The position numbers and the translations under genes are program-made. From NCBI GenBank assembly GCA_964635295.1, contig CAZWOB010000016.1, positions 1 to 39,684 of the forward strand: a stretch of 39,684 bases of DNA, read 5' to 3'. Positions 5,834 through 14,670 of the stretch are shown here, piece by piece. Numbering within the stretch: the first letter of the stretch is position 1; every line of letters starts with the position of its first letter. Under the pieces are notes generated by a model. It saw only the letters and a list, made by a program, of their open reading frames with translations, did not search any database and had not been told where the DNA came from. The stretch comes from Waddlia sp964635295. GTDB taxonomy: Bacteria > Chlamydiota > Chlamydiia > Chlamydiales > Waddliaceae.

Positions 5834-8370
5834 ATGCTAGCGATTTTTAGAAAATACCAACGGTTTCTCTATCTCGTCATCACATTTGTGATTGTAATAT
5901 CTTTCTCATTCTTTGGGACTTACAGTGGTCTCCAAAATGGAGGGCCTGTCGATAAGACAGTGTTTCACGCTGTCGACGGATCCGATGTGACCCGGTCCGA
6001 ACTGGAAGAGATGGCCATGTTCATCGGCACGGATAACGAAGATAAAATGCTGCTCGGCGGAAGATGGGGGCCCAACTTCCTCAACGACGGCGTCATCAAA
6101 AAGGATTTCCTGGAAACAGGGATGGGAGCGATCCTGGCTAAATCCTTTTTGGACGACTTAAGGAGTGAATTGCAAACTCGTCAGCAACGGGAAAAGCACT
6201 ATCAGACCTACCGACACCCTCAAGCGCAGTTCATCAGCGCGGAAAATGCCTGGAGCGTTATCGCGCCGAATGTGAACAAACGCCTGGCTGAACTGAGAAA
6301 TGTCAAAGATCCGGCTTCTGAGGAGGGATTCGATGCACGTATCAATCTGTTTTTGGCGGAACGCCGCTTCCCTCATCCGGCGCTGCGCATGGTGCTCGGT
6401 CATCAGCAGAAACAGTATCAGTGGGTGGCAGCCGACCCTAACTTGAACTACATCGATCTGGCGCTCTTCGGATACCATACGGTGGACGACTGGTTCGGCT
6501 CCCGCTTCGTCAGACTCGTTTCGGAGTTTATCATCAACAGCTCCATCATCGCGGAGGAAAAAGGATACAGCGTCTCAAGGAAAGAAGCGCTGGCCGACCT
6601 TTACCGTAATGCGGAATTGAGCTTTCAACAAAACTCATCCAATCCAAATATCGGTGTGGTCAATGCGAACCAGTACTTTGAAGAGCAGCTTCGACGCATG
6701 GGTATGGACGGCAACCGTGCTGCGGCGGTCTGGCAGAAAGTGATGCTGTTTAGAAGGCTCTTTCACGACCTCGGCAACAGCGTATGGGTCGATCCCTACA
6801 CCTTTACCCATTTTCAAGAGTACGCCAAAGAGACGGTAGAAGGATCCCTATATCAGCTTCCGGAAGGGCTTCGCCTCACAGATTTCCGCGACCTGCAGCG
6901 GTTCGAGATCTATCTGGATGCAATTGCGGTTCGTCCTGAGTCGGGAATTGAGGCGTTGGAGAAGCCTGAGCAGTTCAAGTCTGTCGATCAGATCGCAAAG
7001 GAAACTCCCGAGCTTGTCCAGAGAAAATATGAACTTGAGATCGCACAGGTCAATAAAAGAGACCTTAAGACGAAAGTGGGCGTGAAAGAAACCTGGAGCT
7101 GGCAGGTCAAGGACACTAGCTGGGAAAAACTCAAACAGAAATTTCCTGAACTGGGCGTCAAAAAAGGAAGCAACGAGCAAGAGAGATACACGGCCCTGGA
7201 ATCACTTGACCAGCAGACGCGTAACCGGGTCGATGCTTTTTCCCGCGCTCAGATCGTCGATGAGCATCCCGAATGGCTCGAACAGGCTCTGATAGAGGCA
7301 CAACCTATCAGAGAAGTGGTGGGTATTCGCAAAAAAGGGGAAAACAAGTTGATCACCGGTTTGTCTGATGCAGATGAGCTGATCAATCTCCTTGACCAAT
7401 ATCCTGAGAGCAGCGAAGCGCTTGAACAGTACTCGGCCGACGGGCAGTCTTTCTACCGCATTGTGGTGAAAGAGAAAACACCCGGTTTTGAAGCCTTGAC
7501 GTTTGAAGAGGCCAGGAAGGACGGCACGCTTGACAAGCTTGTCGAGGTTAAGCTTGAAGCGGCCTACCCGCAATTACGAGGAAACGACCCGAAGAAGTTC
7601 CGCAAAGAGGATGGCAGCTGGAAGCCTTTCGAACAGGTGAAACAGCAAGTGGCAGAACTCTATTTTATGGATGTTTTGCAAGCGGTCAAAGATTACTANN
7701 NNNNNNNNNNNNNNNNNNNNNNNNNNNNNNNNNNNNNNNNNNNNNNNNNNNNNNNNNNNNNNNNNNNNNNNNNNNNNNNNNNNNNNNNNNNNNNNNNNAG
7801 CAAGTGGCAGAACTCTATTTTATGGATGTTTTGCAAGCGGTCAAAGATTACTATACAGCTGTCACAACGCCGGAAGAGAAAAATAAGCAGATGATCGCTG
7901 ATTTTGCGGCAACTGTGCGGCTATATCCCTATATGCGGGGGCTGAGGGAGCAGTTCAAAGCTGATCCTTCATCCATTCAGGAGAATGTTGAGGTACAGTC
8001 ATTGCATGGTGATGAAGCCCTGACCGCTTCCGTTTCTCTTGAGGAACAGTGGAAAGTGCAGCAGCGCCCCTACAGCGGCGACCGCAGCACTCCAGACCTT
8101 CCCATGGATGAAGAAGAGGCGTTCAGCCTTAAAGCAGGGGAATGGACATCCGTTAAAAAACGCGCTAACGGCAACCTCTCGTTCTTCAGAGTGGAAGAGC
8201 ATAAAAATGAGGTGGACAGCGCAGGCGTGATGGAGAAAGTGATGCGCGCCCAAAGGGAGATGTCCTTTGAAGCGCAAGACGTGTATATGAAGAAACTGGT
8301 TGCTGAAATGCGTGAAAAGAATGCGCTTTCATTGGAGTACTTGAACCCTGCTCAGGAACCAGAGGAGTGA
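5834..8370 (+). CDS. PpiD/SurA-like membrane-anchored chaperone (split by gap)
   Basis: Residues about 10-30 form a membrane anchor right after a short basic N-terminus, followed by V-D-G-S-D-V-T-R-S-E-L, the signature start of SurA N-terminal domains in PpiD-type periplasmic folding factors. The rest is long, charged and helical; I see no clear parvulin active-site motif, so it may be a chaperone without isomerase activity. The coding frame is broken only by the 100-N gap. Removing the Ns plus one copy of the flanking 55-bp duplicate joins the halves in frame (Lys-Asp-Tyr-Tyr-Thr) to give 793 residues, longer than E. coli PpiD. The ATG at 5834 is chosen over TTG 5825 because GAGGG (5819-5823) is well placed for it. 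It leads the CBM9-like and gcv genes. Confidence 0.8.
7644..7853 (+). repeat. 55-bp identical sequence flanking the gap
   Basis: Bases 7644-7698 and 7799-7853 are identical over 55 positions and touch both sides of the N run exactly. This is what is left when two contigs that overlap by one assembly word are scaffolded without merging. It is an assembly duplicate, not a biological repeat. Confidence 0.92.
7699..7798. other. Scaffold gap of 100 Ns
   Basis: There are exactly 100 unknown bases inside the PpiD-like gene, the conventional length for a gap of unknown size. The flanking duplicate indicates that the true gap is negative (an overlap of 55 bases), so no sequence is likely to be missing. 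Confidence 0.97.
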
Positions 8371-8374
8371 TCTC

Positions 8375-9022
8375 GTGCATGAACTCGCCCCGGTAACACC
8401 TGTCAACTTCTTTCAACTAAGCGCTGACGTGTGTTGCCTGAGCGAGGGAAAAGACCCGTTTCCGATCACGAGCAAGAACCGGGGAGAGTTCCTTCTCCCC
8501 GATACAGCTATCCTTTGCGAAGAAGAGAACTTTGCCGAAGTCAGCATGGGATGGCGTAAATCGGGCCTCGCCTTTTACTTTAAAGTTGACCACCCCATCG
8601 AGCGCTGCTACTATCCCGAAGTCTATCGCGGAGACAGTGTCGAGGTGTTTATCGATACCCGAGATGTGAAAACGTCAGGGTATAACACACGGTTCTGCCA
8701 CCACTTCTTTTTCCTCCCGGAATCGATGGAAGGGGTGCAGGCCGGGGAGATCACCCATTTCCGGACCGATGACCGGCATGAGCTCTGCGATCCTGAGCTA
8801 TTGAAGGTGAAAGCTAACAAGAAAAGCAAAGGGTATGAACTGATGGCCTGGGTACCAAGAGAATGTCTGACAGGATATGACCCGGCACAGTTTCAACGGA
8901 TCGGGTTTACCTATCGCGTGAACCGCAACTACTGGGCATCTCAACATTTCTCCGTCACAACTGACGATTATCGGTTAGAAGAACAGCCTTCGCTATGGAG
9001 CCAACTGAGGATGATTTCATGA
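8375..9022 (+). CDS. CBM9-like (carbohydrate-binding fold) protein
   Basis: The 215-residue protein has the pattern of the CBM9-like/DOMON-like family: an N-terminal beta segment, W-R-K-S-G-L-A-F-Y-F-K-V, then R-G-D-S-V-E-V-F-I-D-T-R-D (about residues 88-100) and a later F-T-Y-R-V-N-R strand. It begins with GTG at 8375 because AGAGGAG (8361-8367) is seven bases upstream; the nearby ATG is in another frame. There is no signal peptide. It starts five bases after the chaperone stop and ends in an ATGA overlap with gcvT, so it belongs to the gcv operon. Whether it binds sugar or has been recruited to another ligand cannot be told. It is fairly rich in Cys and His (for example C-H-H-F-F-F). Confidence 0.75.
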   Translation: MHELAPVTPVNFFQLSADVCCLSEGKDPFPITSKNRGEFLLPDTAILCEEENFAEVSMGWRKSGLAFYFKVDHPIERCYYPEVYRGDSVEVFIDTRDVKTSGYNTRFCHHFFFLPESMEGVQAGEITHFRTDDRHELCDPELLKVKANKKSKGYELMAWVPRECLTGYDPAQFQRIGFTYRVNRNYWASQHFSVTTDDYRLEEQPSLWSQLRMIS

Positions 9023-10095
9023 GAACAGGATTATACGACCGCCATGTTGCTCTGGGAGCGAAAATGGTGGATTTTGCCGGCTGGGAGATGCCCGTTCAGT
9101 ACAGTGGCGTGATACAGGAGCATATCGCCGTCAGGGAAAATGTCGGGATCTTCGATGTCTCCCATATGGGGAGGGTGCTCATTAAGGGGCCGGAAGCGGA
9201 AAAATTGATGGATTATCTCTCCACCAACCGCATTGCAGGGAAGAAAGACTTCTCTGCCACCTACACGGTCTGGTGCGACCAATCGGGAGGGTGTGTCGAT
9301 GACCTGATCGTCTATAAAGAGGGAGAAGATAGATTTTTTATCATCGTCAATGCCGGCAATCGCGACAAGGACCTCAACCATTTGAAAAAAGTGGCAGAGG
9401 GCTTCGATGTGACAATTGAAGAACGGTATCAGGATGGTATCCTCGCTGTCCAGGGGCCGAACGCCCGTCCATTGATGACCAGGCTGTTTCCTGAGGCGGA
9501 AAACGTCAGGCCGATGCGTTTCGCTTCTGTGGAATTTGAAGGGCATCAGGTGATCCTTTCCGGTACGGGATACACGGGCTCCGGAGGGTTTGAGCTCTAT
9601 GGGCCAATGGAGGCGATTATTTCCCTATGGGGCTGGGCGTTGGAAGAGGGAAAGGCATTCGGCATTCAGCCGATCGGCCTGGGCGCTCGCGACACGCTCC
9701 GCTTGGAAATGGGCTTTCCGCTCTATGGCCATGAGTTGAGCGACGATATTTTTCCGACAGAGTCTGTCGCCTCGTGGACAGTGAAGCTCGACAAAGAGGA
9801 CTTCCTCGGCAAGGAGGCTCTGGAAAAATTTGAGTCCCAGGGAAAGAAACGTCAGGAAAGTGGTGTGGTCCTTAAAGGAAGGGGAATCGCACGAGAAGGC
9901 TACAGAGTTTTCAAAGGGGAACGGCAGATTGGAGAAGTCACATCCGGAACGATGTCCCCAAGCCTAAAACAAGCAATCGCGATGATTTTAGTTGATGGGA
10001 AACTTGAACAAGGTGAAAATATCGAAATTGACATCAGGGGAAAGCGCGTCCAAGCTGAAGTTGTCCCCTTACCATTTTGGAGGAAAGAACCATGA
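9019..10095 (+). CDS. gcvT: Glycine cleavage system T protein (aminomethyltransferase)
   Basis: It transfers the methylene group from aminomethyl-lipoyl GcvH to tetrahydrofolate, releasing ammonia and giving 5,10-methylene-THF. The 358-residue protein starts with the family hallmark L-Y-D-R-H-V-A-L-G-A-K-M-V-D-F-A-G-W-E-M-P-V-Q-Y, split over residues 4-28. It continues with F-D-V-S-H-M-G, G-T-G-Y-T-G-S-G-G-F-E and G-A-R-D-T-L-R-L-E. I start it at ATG 9019 (TGAGG eight bases upstream, ATGA overlap with the CBM9-like stop) rather than ATG 8995; the result is the normal GcvT length. Its own stop overlaps gcvH in another ATGA. Confidence 0.96.
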   Translation: MRTGLYDRHVALGAKMVDFAGWEMPVQYSGVIQEHIAVRENVGIFDVSHMGRVLIKGPEAEKLMDYLSTNRIAGKKDFSATYTVWCDQSGGCVDDLIVYKEGEDRFFIIVNAGNRDKDLNHLKKVAEGFDVTIEERYQDGILAVQGPNARPLMTRLFPEAENVRPMRFASVEFEGHQVILSGTGYTGSGGFELYGPMEAIISLWGWALEEGKAFGIQPIGLGARDTLRLEMGFPLYGHELSDDIFPTESVASWTVKLDKEDFLGKEALEKFESQGKKRQESGVVLKGRGIAREGYRVFKGERQIGEVTSGTMSPSLKQAIAMILVDGKLEQGENIEIDIRGKRVQAEVVPLPFWRKEP

Positions 10096-10451
10096 AGTAT
10101 ACTGAATCACATGAATGGATCGATTTGGAAGACAATATTGGAACTGTCGGAGTGACCGACTACGCGCAAAAAGAGCTGGGCGATATTGTCTATGTTGAAC
10201 TTCCTGAGGTCGGCACGGAAGTGAACGCTGGCGATGAGGTCGCTGTGCTGGAATCGACGAAAGCTGCGGCGGACATCTACGCGCCCGTGGGCGGAACAAT
10301 TGTCGAGGTCAACAAAGCGCTGAACGATAAGCCTGAAGAGATCAATCAATCGCCGATGGAAGACGGCTGGCTGTTCAAGATCGAAATACAAAAGATGGAA
10401 GAGCTTGATCAGCTGATGAACGAATCTGAGTATTTGGAGACGGTGCAGTAA
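10092..10451 (+). CDS. gcvH: Glycine cleavage system H protein (lipoyl carrier)
   Basis: This is the lipoylated shuttle protein of the glycine cleavage system. The 119-residue product begins K-Y-T-E-S-H-E-W-I and has the lipoylation site K57 in V-L-E-S-T-K-A-A-A-D. It closes with the expected D-G-W-L-F-K-I segment. ATG 10092 is used (GGAGG eight bases upstream, ATGA overlap with the gcvT stop) rather than TTG 10077. A gcvH near nqr genes is conserved in Chlamydiae that otherwise lack the pathway; here it sits inside a complete set. Confidence 0.97.
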   Translation: MKYTESHEWIDLEDNIGTVGVTDYAQKELGDIVYVELPEVGTEVNAGDEVAVLESTKAAADIYAPVGGTIVEVNKALNDKPEEINQSPMEDGWLFKIEIQKMEELDQLMNESEYLETVQ

Positions 10452-10453
10452 CG

Positions 10454-11791
10454 ATGGATTTTGTTTCCAATACAGGGGAACAGGCAAAGGAGATGCTTCA
10501 GGCGATCGGCGTGGAGAATATCAATTCCTTGCTGACGGCTATTCCTGAAGCCATCCAGCTCGATCCTCCAGTAAAAGATGACGGCCTTTCAGAGTATGAG
10601 GGGATGCGCCACATGGAAGCCCTTGCAGCGAAAAACACGTTTCCCTCTTTTGACCATTATCTCGGCGCCGGAGCTTATGACCATCACACTCCTGCCTATC
10701 TTTCAGCGATCTGTCAAAAATCAGAATTCCTGACCGCCTACACTCCCTATCAGGCGGAAGCCTCTCAGGGGATGCTGCAGACCATCTTTGAGTTCCAGTC
10801 AGCAGTCTGCGCCTTGACAGGTATGGATGTTTCCAATGCTTCTGTGTACGATGCGGCCAACGCCTGTGCTGAAGCCGTGCTGATGGCCAAGCGCCAGCAG
10901 AAAAAGCGGCGCAAGGTGTTGATCGGGGCCTCTTTGCATCCCCATTACCGTGGAGTGGTTGACCAATATTTGGAGAGCCAGGATGTGGATCTGGTGACAG
11001 TTCCCTTTCGTTCAGACGGCACGCTGGACATCGATTTTCTGGAAGAGGCTGTTGATGAGGACACGGTTTGCGTTCTTTTGCAATATCCTAATTTCTTCGG
11101 CGTGATCGATCAGATGGAAGAGGTGTCCGCACGCGTTAAAAAACATGAAGCCCTGTTTATCTTATGCGCCAACCCCCTTGTTTATGGCCTTTACCAGTCA
11201 GCTGGTGAGCTGGGAGCTGATATCGCTGTTGGCGACATGCAGCCCTTTGGCCTTCCATTGCAGTTTGGAGGTCCTTATGTCGGTTATATCGCCTGTCGTC
11301 AGGGGCTGGTCAGGCAGATGCCCGGCCGGATTGTCGGCGAGACGTTCGATACCGAAGGAAGAAGGGGATTTGTCCTCACCTTGCAGGCAAGGGAACAGCA
11401 TATCCGCCGGGAAAAGGCAACCTCGAACATCTGTTCGAATCAGGCGCTGGCAGCCTTGGCAACGCTTTTGGGCGTCCTTTGGTATGGCCCTGAAGGTGTG
11501 AAGAAACTGGCGCTGACAAATTATCAGAGAAGCGCCTATCTCAAAGAGAAACTTACGGCGATTCCCGGGATATCGGCTTATTCGAACGCGCCCCACCTCA
11601 ACGAGTTTGTCATCCGGACGGAAGGGCCGTTGGACGCGTTGATCGAGCGGTGCGAAAAGGAGAAAATCGTTCCAGGGCTCCCTTTGGAGCGTTATTTCCC
11701 CAATATGAAAAACCATCTTCTCGTCTGCGCTACGGAAAAGAAAAGTAAAGAGCAATTGGACCGTTTGATCGAGGTGGCTGGACGTGGTTAA
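10454..11791 (+). CDS. gcvPA: Glycine dehydrogenase (decarboxylating) subunit 1
   Basis: This is the N-terminal half of the split P protein, which decarboxylates glycine and passes the aminomethyl group to lipoyl GcvH. The 445-residue protein shows F-L-G-A-G-A-Y-like L-G-A-G-A-Y-D-H-H-T-P, the T-A-Y-T-P-Y-Q-A-E-A-S-Q-G segment and the Q-A-R-E-Q-H-I-R-R-E-K-A-T-S-N-I-C block, all typical of GcvPA. Its ATG is two bases after the gcvH stop, and its end overlaps gcvPB by 8 bases. The two-subunit form is the one seen in Firmicutes, Thermus and many other bacteria, rather than the fused E. coli P protein. Confidence 0.96.
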   Translation: MDFVSNTGEQAKEMLQAIGVENINSLLTAIPEAIQLDPPVKDDGLSEYEGMRHMEALAAKNTFPSFDHYLGAGAYDHHTPAYLSAICQKSEFLTAYTPYQAEASQGMLQTIFEFQSAVCALTGMDVSNASVYDAANACAEAVLMAKRQQKKRRKVLIGASLHPHYRGVVDQYLESQDVDLVTVPFRSDGTLDIDFLEEAVDEDTVCVLLQYPNFFGVIDQMEEVSARVKKHEALFILCANPLVYGLYQSAGELGADIAVGDMQPFGLPLQFGGPYVGYIACRQGLVRQMPGRIVGETFDTEGRRGFVLTLQAREQHIRREKATSNICSNQALAALATLLGVLWYGPEGVKKLALTNYQRSAYLKEKLTAIPGISAYSNAPHLNEFVIRTEGPLDALIERCEKEKIVPGLPLERYFPNMKNHLLVCATEKKSKEQLDRLIEVAGRG

Positions 11792-13241
11792 AACGCTATT
11801 CGAAAAATCACAAAAAGGGCAGAAGGCGTACAGCCTTCCTAAAGAGGATGAGGCATTTACCTCTTTTCAACCCCCTCAGGAATATCTCAGAGAGACCCCC
11901 ATCCCATTGCCGGAAGTATCTGAGATCGATCTCACGCGACACTATTCCGGACTTGCTCAACGCAACATGGGGATCGATACCCACTTCTATCCGTTGGGCA
12001 GCTGCACGATGAAGCTCAATCCACGCGTCAACGAGTGGGCGGCAGCTTTGCCCGGTTTTACGCGGACCCACCCTTTGGCGCCTGATGAAATGGTACAGGG
12101 TAATTTACAATTGATCGATGAGACGCTCGCTTTCCTTTGCGATCTCTGCGGAATGGAGGCCGGTTCCCTCAACCAAAACGCCGGTGCGCAAGGCGAATTT
12201 GTCGGCATACGCATGATCGCCGCGTACCATCGGGAGAAAGGGGAGTCGCACCGCAATGAGCTGTTGATCCCAGACAGCGCGCACGGCACGAATCCTGCGA
12301 CTGCTGTGATGGCTGGGTTTAAGACTGTTTCGATCCCTACCGATGAGAACGGCGACATCGATCTTGAAAAATTAAAAGCAGCTTGTTCGGAAAATACAGC
12401 GGGGCTGATGTTGACCAACCCTAATACTGTCGGCCTTTTCAGTCCGGTCATCATGCAGATCGCTCAGATTGTGCATGAAGCGGGCGGGCTTCTTTATTAC
12501 GACGGGGCCAACCTCAATCCGATGATGGGGATCGTCCGTCCCGGAGATATGGGCTTCGATGTCATGCACATCAACCTGCACAAGACTTTTTCCACTCCTC
12601 ATGGCGGAGGAGGGCCGGGATCGGGACCTGTGCTGTGCAAAAAACGGCTGGAGCCTTACCTGCCTGTTCCCCGCGTTCGCGAAGAACAGGATGGCTACGG
12701 GATTGAATGGAGCAATGGAACATCGATCGGAGAGATCTCCTCATTTCATGGGAACTTTGCGATCTACCTGCGCGCTTATCTCTACATGAAGCTTCATGGC
12801 GTTTATGGATTGCGCAGGATTGCGGAGATGGCCGTGCTCAACGCCAACTATCTCAAAGCGCGTCTTGGGCATCTGTTCACGATCCCTTATTCTCAGCCCT
12901 GCATGCACGAGTTTGTCGTGCAGGCGGACAACTATCTTGATAAAGGGGTCAAGGCGCTTGACATTGCCAAACGGTTGCTTGACTACGGAATTCATGCTCC
13001 GACAATATATTTTCCGTTGATTGTGAAGGAGTGCATGTTGATCGAACCTACGGAATCGGAATCGCTAGCGACATTGGATCATTTTGTTGAGGTGATGGAA
13101 AAGATCGTTGAGGAGATTCATTCCGATCCGGAATTGGTGAAGAGCGCTCCTCACAGTATGCCGGCAACGCGGTTGGACGAGGTAAAAGCGGCCAAAGAGC
13201 CTATCTTGAAAGCATCCTCTGAACAGTGTGCTTGCTGTTGA
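11784..13241 (+). CDS. gcvPB: Glycine dehydrogenase (decarboxylating) subunit 2
   Basis: This is the C-terminal, PLP-carrying half of the P protein. The PLP lysine is K267 in H-I-N-L-H-K-T-F-S-T-P-H-G-G-G-G-P-G. Other hallmarks are Y-P-L-G-S-C-T-M-K-L-N-P and the D-S-A-H-G-T-N-P-A segment. It has 485 residues, a normal size. The GTG start at 11784 has GAGGTGG six bases upstream. The C-terminus ends in C-A-C-C, an unusual cysteine cluster whose role I cannot tell. It is the last gene of the operon; the E3 (lipoamide dehydrogenase) is not in the window. No clear terminator follows. Confidence 0.96.
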   Translation: MVKTLFEKSQKGQKAYSLPKEDEAFTSFQPPQEYLRETPIPLPEVSEIDLTRHYSGLAQRNMGIDTHFYPLGSCTMKLNPRVNEWAAALPGFTRTHPLAPDEMVQGNLQLIDETLAFLCDLCGMEAGSLNQNAGAQGEFVGIRMIAAYHREKGESHRNELLIPDSAHGTNPATAVMAGFKTVSIPTDENGDIDLEKLKAACSENTAGLMLTNPNTVGLFSPVIMQIAQIVHEAGGLLYYDGANLNPMMGIVRPGDMGFDVMHINLHKTFSTPHGGGGPGSGPVLCKKRLEPYLPVPRVREEQDGYGIEWSNGTSIGEISSFHGNFAIYLRAYLYMKLHGVYGLRRIAEMAVLNANYLKARLGHLFTIPYSQPCMHEFVVQADNYLDKGVKALDIAKRLLDYGIHAPTIYFPLIVKECMLIEPTESESLATLDHFVEVMEKIVEEIHSDPELVKSAPHSMPATRLDEVKAAKEPILKASSEQCACC

Positions 13242-13303
13242 TTGTTGAAGATAGTGCGTATATTTGTTCCGTCATTATTCAAATTTGACGGCTGCGCGAT
13301 CGG

Positions 13304-13957
13304 TTAATGGCGGTCTCCCAGGATAGTTAAATGTGAAATGATACTCATTTGATCGTCCATCGATAAGTCGTCTAGCAAGTTATTATCCAATAGTGCTGAT
13401 TCCAACTGTTCCTTTAACTGTTTGCCATCTATTCCTCCTCGATTGCTCCCAACCGAGTCGATAGAGTTCATAATGATTTGGGCACTATCTTCCGGCGTTT
13501 TTGCCTTCTTAGCTCCTTCAATCATGTTATTAATTTTATTTTTAATCCCGTTTGGAAGTCTGCTCGACCCTGCAATCACGCCAGATCGTTTTGTATGCCC
13601 CTTCCATACATGGGCTTTTTGGAATTTTGCTCCTTGTGAGCTTGATGCAGGCAGTTGATCTTCTCCAATTGAACTCGCACGGCGACGTCCTGGTGTTTGG
13701 GGGTCTTTTGCAACTTGATGACGATCCAGGGTTAAATTTCCTTGATCCAGACCTGTTAGTGCTCCACTTAGACCAGCTATTCTAACTGCGCCTTTATCAA
13801 CAGGAGGTTTCGAAGAAACATCCCCAACTCCACTAGTACTCCCGGTCTGTGCAGGTTTTTCTGTCTTTCCTGGCTGTTCTGTGACATTCTTGTTCAATGC
13901 ATCCAGACTACGATGGCCTCCTAGAGAAAAGGAAGCTTGATTACCTTCAATGCCCAT
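13304..13957 (-). CDS. Candidate effector sharing a domain with the 1056-aa protein
   Basis: The 217-residue protein has a polar, Ser/Gly/Pro-rich N-terminus (1-130) and a helical C-terminal domain (about 136-216). That domain aligns with residues 394-474 of the large protein at 16189-19359: 23 identities in 78 columns by hand, with one 2-residue gap. Shared positions include A-K, A-Q-I, G-S, E-Q, L-D and L-G-x-R. The N-terminal linker also shares P-P-x-x-K-G-A-V-R with the large protein and a T-E-K-x-A-Q-x-x-S-T motif with the RasGAP protein. There is no signal peptide or membrane segment. A GGAAGGAA box precedes the ATG and a near-perfect promoter lies upstream. Type III secretion is inference. 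Confidence 0.75.
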   Translation of the reverse strand: MGIEGNQASFSLGGHRSLDALNKNVTEQPGKTEKPAQTGSTSGVGDVSSKPPVDKGAVRIAGLSGALTGLDQGNLTLDRHQVAKDPQTPGRRRASSIGEDQLPASSSQGAKFQKAHVWKGHTKRSGVIAGSSRLPNGIKNKINNMIEGAKKAKTPEDSAQIIMNSIDSVGSNRGGIDGKQLKEQLESALLDNNLLDDLSMDDQMSIISHLTILGDRH

Positions 13958-13994
13958 TGGTTCCTTCCTTGATTAAAAACATAACCTATCATTA

Positions 13995-14023
13995 ATTATA
14001 ACAATTTATAATTATTTTATCAA
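13995..14023 (-). promoter_or_regulatory. Promoter of the 217-aa effector candidate
   Basis: TTGATA (14023-14018) and a perfect TATAAT (14000-13995) are 17 bases apart on the minus strand. The bases just before the -10 (AAATTGT) match those at the large effector's promoter. The rest of the 251-base interval 13958-14208 is A+T-rich with no gene that I can support. Confidence 0.75.
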
Positions 14024-14208
14024 TATTGTTTTTTAATTTAATGATTTTATAAAGAGAAAATAAAGATGTAGACTGATCATAATTTGAAAATGAGCACTTT
14101 TGTCTCGCAAGAACAATGAACAAATAGCAATTTACGGATCGTTTCATAAACGCCCGCTCGCTGTACTCGCTCAAGACGCGGAGACGCAAAGAGAACCTTT
14201 AGAGTTAG

Positions 14209-14670
14209 TTAATGGGAAGACTTGACAATGTCCCTGATGATTTTGAGATGGTGTCGCGTATGAATATCATTAAACCTGAGCCATTGCTTAACGGTCATCA
14301 TACCGAATAAGGGGTGAGGGAAACCGTAAAGACTTTGTTCAATGACAGCCCTCTTCTTTTCAACTTCATTCTTCAGGTCCTCAACTAGCTGGAGTTTCTT
14401 TTCCAATTGCTGCTTTGATCGTATTTCAGGGATGATCTCTTTAGGAGATTTCCCTCTTCCACGTGGAATATAACCTGTCCATAAGATGAGATAGAGGATC
14501 CAGCCCGTCTTTTCTGAGCGATCACTTGTTCTCGTGTAGTTGCTCAATATTTGGCCGAGAACAAACTCATTGGCAAGGAGGATGTGCTCCAGCTGCTGAC
14601 CCACCGACCAAGAGGATACAGATGGAGCCTTTAGGTCGAAATATTCAAAGGCTTCTTTAATGCTATCCAT
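14209..14670 (-). CDS. DinB-superfamily (DUF1569-like) protein
   Basis: The 153-residue four-helix-bundle protein carries the DinB/YfiT-like pattern: W-S-V-G-Q-Q-L-E-H-I near the start (H29) and I-H-T-R-H-H-L-K-I-I near the end (H137 and H141). These are the three expected metal ligands. Members are often thiol-dependent metalloenzymes, some using bacillithiol or mycothiol; that is notable because bshA and bshB1 lie 18 kb away, but no substrate can be assigned. It overlaps the pepP stop by 8 bases and is probably co-translated with it. Confidence 0.75.
   Translation of the reverse strand: MDSIKEAFEYFDLKAPSVSSWSVGQQLEHILLANEFVLGQILSNYTRTSDRSEKTGWILYLILWTGYIPRGRGKSPKEIIPEIRSKQQLEKKLQLVEDLKNEVEKKRAVIEQSLYGFPHPLFGMMTVKQWLRFNDIHTRHHLKIIRDIVKSSH

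Noticed and set aside
7671..7894. Reading frames that run through the N gap and continue in other frames on the right side
   Set aside because: They come from translating Ns and a duplicated 55-mer. Collapsing the duplicate restores one frame through the whole gene.
8995..9018. Upstream ATG for gcvT adding eight residues
   Set aside because: The ATG at 9019 has a well-placed TGAGG, overlaps the previous stop as ATGA like its neighbours, and gives the standard GcvT N-terminus.
13269..13291. Inverted repeat CCGTCA/TGACGG between gcvPB and the 217-aa gene as a terminator
   Set aside because: The stem is only six base pairs with an 11-base loop and there is no T-run on either strand.
13992..14189. 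A 65-residue minus-strand frame upstream of the 217-aa gene
   Set aside because: It runs through the A+T-rich promoter of that gene, has no ribosome-binding site and a biased composition; not supported as a gene.
14150..14190. G+C-rich patch with GCGAG-type short repeats resembling an end of a mobile element
   Set aside because: There are no matching inverted ends, target-site duplication or transposase fragment, and I found no second copy in the window.
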